8,866 bases of DNA, taken from assembly GCA_964505325.1 (NCBI GenBank), contig CAZDHT010000230.1, forward strand, positions 1-8,866, given 5' to 3'. The notes under the pieces are model-generated. The model had not been told where the DNA came from. It searched no databases and worked only from the letters and a program-made list of their open reading frames with translations. Positions 6,113-8,866 of this stretch are shown piece by piece. The translations under genes were made by a program, and so were the position numbers. Source of the stretch: CAZDHT01 sp964505325. GTDB lineage: Bacteria; Planctomycetota; PUPC01. How positions within the stretch are numbered: the first letter of the stretch is position 1; each line of letters begins with the position of its first letter.

Positions 6113-8866
6113 GCCCTCCGTCACGTCCTTCAGCGCGACCTTCTCCGCCGCGTGATAGCCGAGCTTCACGCTCAGGATGCGGTAGTTCCCGTAGTCGGCG
6201 ATGAAGAGCCGGTGGTCGGTGTGCGCTGCCACGTACGACGGATGACAGAGCGCGACTTCGTCGCCGCCTACCGGCCGCGGGCTCTTCGGTCCGCCTTCCT
6301 TGACGAGGGGGACGCCGTCGTCCACGTTCCCATACTTGCCCATACGCAGGATGAGGTTCCCGTTCGTGTCGAGCGCCGCGACGCGGAACCGGTTCAGCTC
6401 GGTGGCGAAGGACCGCGCGAACAGGTCCAGCGCGAACCGGGCGTTCCAGCAGGCGCACCCGCCACCGCCCTTGGACGAATTGAACCCGCCGTAGCCGACC
6501 CCGCCGTACATCCACTCGGCGCCCTCGACCCACGCGGCGCCGGTGTTGCCCTTGGCGATGTCGAACGGCCGCTTCGGGCCGTCGGCCCGCGCGATCCGAA
6601 TCGGCGCCCGCTTGCTCAGGCTAATGATCCTGCCCTTCCCCGGCTCAAACTTCATCAGCGTCTCGGCGCGCTCGAGCGGGTATTCCTTCCCGTCCAGCGC
6701 GCGGTTCGCCGCCGCCAGCACGTAGATGTTGTCGTCCTTGTCCATCGCCAAGCCGTCCGTCATCGGCAGGCCGCCGACGGCGTCTTCGTAGAGCAGCACC
6801 CCGTGCTTGTCCCACACGTGGATCTCGCCCCAACGGACGCGGCCGGGGTAGATACGGGGCTTATACGGGCGGCCGCCCTCAAACGCCGCACTGAACGCAC
6901 CGGGGATGCGCACCGCCAGCTTCTTGATATTGTAGCAGGAGACGAGCACATGACCCTTGGGTGACACGTGGAACCCGCCGAGGTGGAAGCACCCAGGCCG
7001 GCCCGAGCCCGGCAGGGGGACGGTGGCGATCAGCGTCCGGCCGTCGCCGTCGAATCCCGGCTTCGCCCGTTCCTCCCCGTAGTCCCACGGCACCTCGCGC
7101 CAGCTCCGCAGGTTGAACCGCGCGACGTGGGTGTCGGTGCGGAGGTAGATCCGCCCGTCGAGGTCGAACCCGATCTCTTCCGTGCTGAAGGGGAGCCGGA
7201 GCACGCCCACCCGGCCCGTGCGGGGATCAATCTTGAGCATCTTGCGGAACGCCTTGCCGACGCCGCTGTCGCCCTCGGCCACGTAGAGCATCCCAGTGGT
7301 CGGATCAACGTAGAGCCGCTGTCGGTCGAGCGCCGGCGCGTGCGGCGGGCCCACCCACGTGATCTTCTTCGCCACGTCTCTCGCAAAGTTCGCCGTCTCG
7401 ACGAGTTTCCCGTCCTTCTCCTGGCAGAGCCGATAGTGCATCGCGCTCCACGGCGATCGCCGATACTGGCCGGGCGAGTAAGACGCCCGCAACTGCAGCA
7501 GCTTGCTCGCCGTGTCGCCCGTGCCGGGGACCACCCACACGGTGGGCGGGTCGGTGAAGCAGTCGACAAACGCCTCGTGGTGGATGCCGCCGGACCGGTT
7601 CCAACTGATCGTCGGGTTGTAGTTGACGAACGGCAGCAGGTGCGAGGCAAGCTTCTTCGGGTCCTCCAGCGGGCCGTAGTGCGAGACCGTCGCCGGGACC
7701 TTGATCGCGTCCGACCGGAAGAACCGCGTGACCAGCATCCAGGAGATGACGTAGATGTGGCCGGTCTTGGGGTGGACGAAGACGTTGACCGGCTTGGCGA
7801 CCGGCGCGATCGTCTTCAGGTATCGGCCGTCCGGCGCGAAGACCTGGATGCGGTCGTTCATGTAGTCGGCGACGTAGATGCGGCCCCGCGCGTCACAGGC
7901 CACGGATGCGGGGCACCGGAAATGGGCGTTGTCGTCGCCGTCGCCACCTTCGGTCATCGTTCCAAGGAAGACCTCGGGCGGCTTGTCGCCGAGGTATTCC
8001 ATCCGCGCGACGCCGTGGAGCCACGAGTGATGGCCGCCCCGGTAGCCGGTCAGGTAGAGCCACTTGCCGTCGGGCGAGAACGCCGCGCTGCGGGGCGGGA
8101 TCTGAGCGGGCCTGCCGCGCCTGCCGCGCCCCGGGAACCACGTCTTCGGGCCCTCGAGCGGCAGGCCGCCCGTGGTGCCATCCGTGGCCATGCGGTTGAG
8201 CGAGCGCATGACCAGCGCCACGCGGTCCTTGTGGCGTGCGAAGGCCGACGCGGCGCAGCCGTACTTCGCCAGCGTGTTGTGGCCGGTGTTACTGCCCGAG
8301 GTGAACAGCGTCGCCTGGACCAGGCCCTGCCAGACGGGCAGCACGCGGCCGTCCTGCGGGAATGTCATCCACCGCAGGCCCTGCACCTTCGCCAGCGCGG
8401 CCTGGAGCGCCGCCGGCCCTTCCTTTGCCGCCGGCGACGACCGGTCCGGCGGGAACGGATAGACCGTCCGCACGTAGTTCCCGTCGTGATCGAACAGGCG
8501 GATGTGGTCGACCCCGCCGCCCTCGAAGACATAGACCCCCTCCGGCGCCGCGGCGAACAGCGGCCGGTTGCCCGGCGCGATCCGCTTCTTCGGCGACCAG
8601 AACAGCGTCCGCTCGAACTGCGGCCGGAGCCCCAGCGACACGCGGACGGTCAGCGCGTCCTTGTCGTCGACGTACCGTCCCCGGTCGTCCTTGCCGTCCC
8701 ACACGATGGTCTGGCGGAGCGAGTCCTTCTGGAACGGCGGCGGCGCGTTCTTCCCCAGCACCCCGGATGCGAGGTGGCGCCGGATGCGGCCGTCCGCGTT
8801 CTCGATCGCCACCGTCGCGTCGCAGTAGGCCTTTGACGTGAACGTGATGGTGACCTGGTCGCCATT
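6107..8866 (-). CDS. Exported FlgD-Ig/NHL beta-propeller protein, paralog 1 (5' partial)
   Basis: This gene encodes a large repeat protein, 919 residues in the window, open at the upstream edge. The first residues (NGDQVTITFTSKAYCDATV) align with residue 48 onward of the complete paralog at 2543-5503, so about 48 residues including the signal peptide are missing. An internal GTG at 8812 is therefore not the start. Domains in order are an FlgD-type Ig-like domain (VWDGKDDRGRYVDDK, then LTVRVSLGL), then beta-propeller blades of NHL/SMP-30 character, for example CDARGRIYVADYMNDRIQVF encoded near 7850-7905 and WREVPWDYGEE near 7075-7100. A conserved C-x-C block (CACWNARFALD, cysteines about 804 and 806 of the visible part) and a C-terminal block (RILSVKLGYHAAEKVALKDV) follow. 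No catalytic motif is recognisable. The family is known mainly as uncharacterised exported proteins of Planctomycetes-like bacteria; ligand binding or a surface structural role is inference. The stop overlaps the next ORF by 4 nt (GTGA). It resembles paralog 3 more than paralog 2 in one stretch (LNRMATDGTTGGLPLEGPK). Confidence 0.9.
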   Translation of the reverse strand, partial: NGDQVTITFTSKAYCDATVAIENADGRIRRHLASGVLGKNAPPPFQKDSLRQTIVWDGKDDRGRYVDDKDALTVRVSLGLRPQFERTLFWSPKKRIAPGNRPLFAAAPEGVYVFEGGGVDHIRLFDHDGNYVRTVYPFPPDRSSPAAKEGPAALQAALAKVQGLRWMTFPQDGRVLPVWQGLVQATLFTSGSNTGHNTLAKYGCAASAFARHKDRVALVMRSLNRMATDGTTGGLPLEGPKTWFPGRGRRGRPAQIPPRSAAFSPDGKWLYLTGYRGGHHSWLHGVARMEYLGDKPPEVFLGTMTEGGDGDDNAHFRCPASVACDARGRIYVADYMNDRIQVFAPDGRYLKTIAPVAKPVNVFVHPKTGHIYVISWMLVTRFFRSDAIKVPATVSHYGPLEDPKKLASHLLPFVNYNPTISWNRSGGIHHEAFVDCFTDPPTVWVVPGTGDTASKLLQLRASYSPGQYRRSPWSAMHYRLCQEKDGKLVETANFARDVAKKITWVGPPHAPALDRQRLYVDPTTGMLYVAEGDSGVGKAFRKMLKIDPRTGRVGVLRLPFSTEEIGFDLDGRIYLRTDTHVARFNLRSWREVPWDYGEERAKPGFDGDGRTLIATVPLPGSGRPGCFHLGGFHVSPKGHVLVSCYNIKKLAVRIPGAFSAAFEGGRPYKPRIYPGRVRWGEIHVWDKHGVLLYEDAVGGLPMTDGLAMDKDDNIYVLAAANRALDGKEYPLERAETLMKFEPGKGRIISLSKRAPIRIARADGPKRPFDIAKGNTGAAWVEGAEWMYGGVGYGGFNSSKGGGGCACWNARFALDLFARSFATELNRFRVAALDTNGNLILRMGKYGNVDDGVPLVKEGGPKSPRPVGGDEVALCHPSYVAAHTDHRLFIADYGNYRILSVKLGYHAAEKVALKDVTEGK
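6115..6119 (-). promoter_or_regulatory. Ribosome binding site of the ankyrin ORF
   Basis: GGAGG lies 4 nt upstream of GTG 6110, within the last codons of propeller paralog 1. It supports the otherwise non-obvious GTG start and suggests coupled translation across the 4-nt overlap. Confidence 0.5.

Noticed and set aside
6111..6533. N-terminal extension of the ankyrin frame into paralog 1
   Set aside because: This part is an out-of-frame reading of the conserved end of paralog 1. The ankyrin homology is confined to the part downstream of GTG 6110.
8809..8812. GTG at 8812 as the start of paralog 1
   Set aside because: In-frame homology to paralogs 2 and 3 continues upstream to the window edge, so this GTG is an internal valine codon.

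Overview
The window is GC-rich DNA whose genes all read on the minus strand. The content is three large exported proteins of one family in tandem, with a small ankyrin-repeat ORF wedged between the first and second. Each large protein has a FlgD-type Ig-like domain followed by NHL/SMP-30-like beta-propeller repeats (the signal peptide is visible in two). This architecture, the GC-rich codons, the GTG starts and the paralog expansion suggest Planctomycetota or a related PVC-type or metagenomic lineage. That placement is an inference; no rRNA or marker gene is present.

Layout in transcription order, from high to low coordinates: propeller gene 1 (8866 to 6107, missing about 48 N-terminal residues beyond the window); an ankyrin-repeat ORF (6110 to 5775) overlapping its stop by 4 nt; a non-coding leader (5774 to 5504); propeller gene 2 (5503 to 2543, complete, 986 aa); and propeller gene 3 (GTG start at 2539, running off the low-coordinate edge and missing roughly its last 110 residues). 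Genes 2 and 3 are separated by 3 nt, so gene 1 with the ankyrin ORF and genes 2 with 3 look like two tightly packed transcription units or one interrupted operon. No substrate, enzyme partner or regulator is visible, so the biological role of the array is unknown. A structural or ligand-binding role outside the cytoplasm is the most that can be inferred.

Three small-scale structures are the most unusual content. (i) Gene 2 carries a 66-nt in-frame insertion, absent from gene 1, made of three back-to-back perfect hairpins, which looks like a mobile palindromic repeat (REP/MITE-like) accommodated inside a protein. (ii) All three visible gene starts (gene 2, gene 3, ankyrin ORF) lie inside a degenerate heptamer array of the form CAGTNAN followed by CGG, so the repeat supplies the start codon and the first residues. 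(iii) The ankyrin ORF appears to have lost one G near its 3' end, because restoring it gives a much more typical ankyrin C-terminus.
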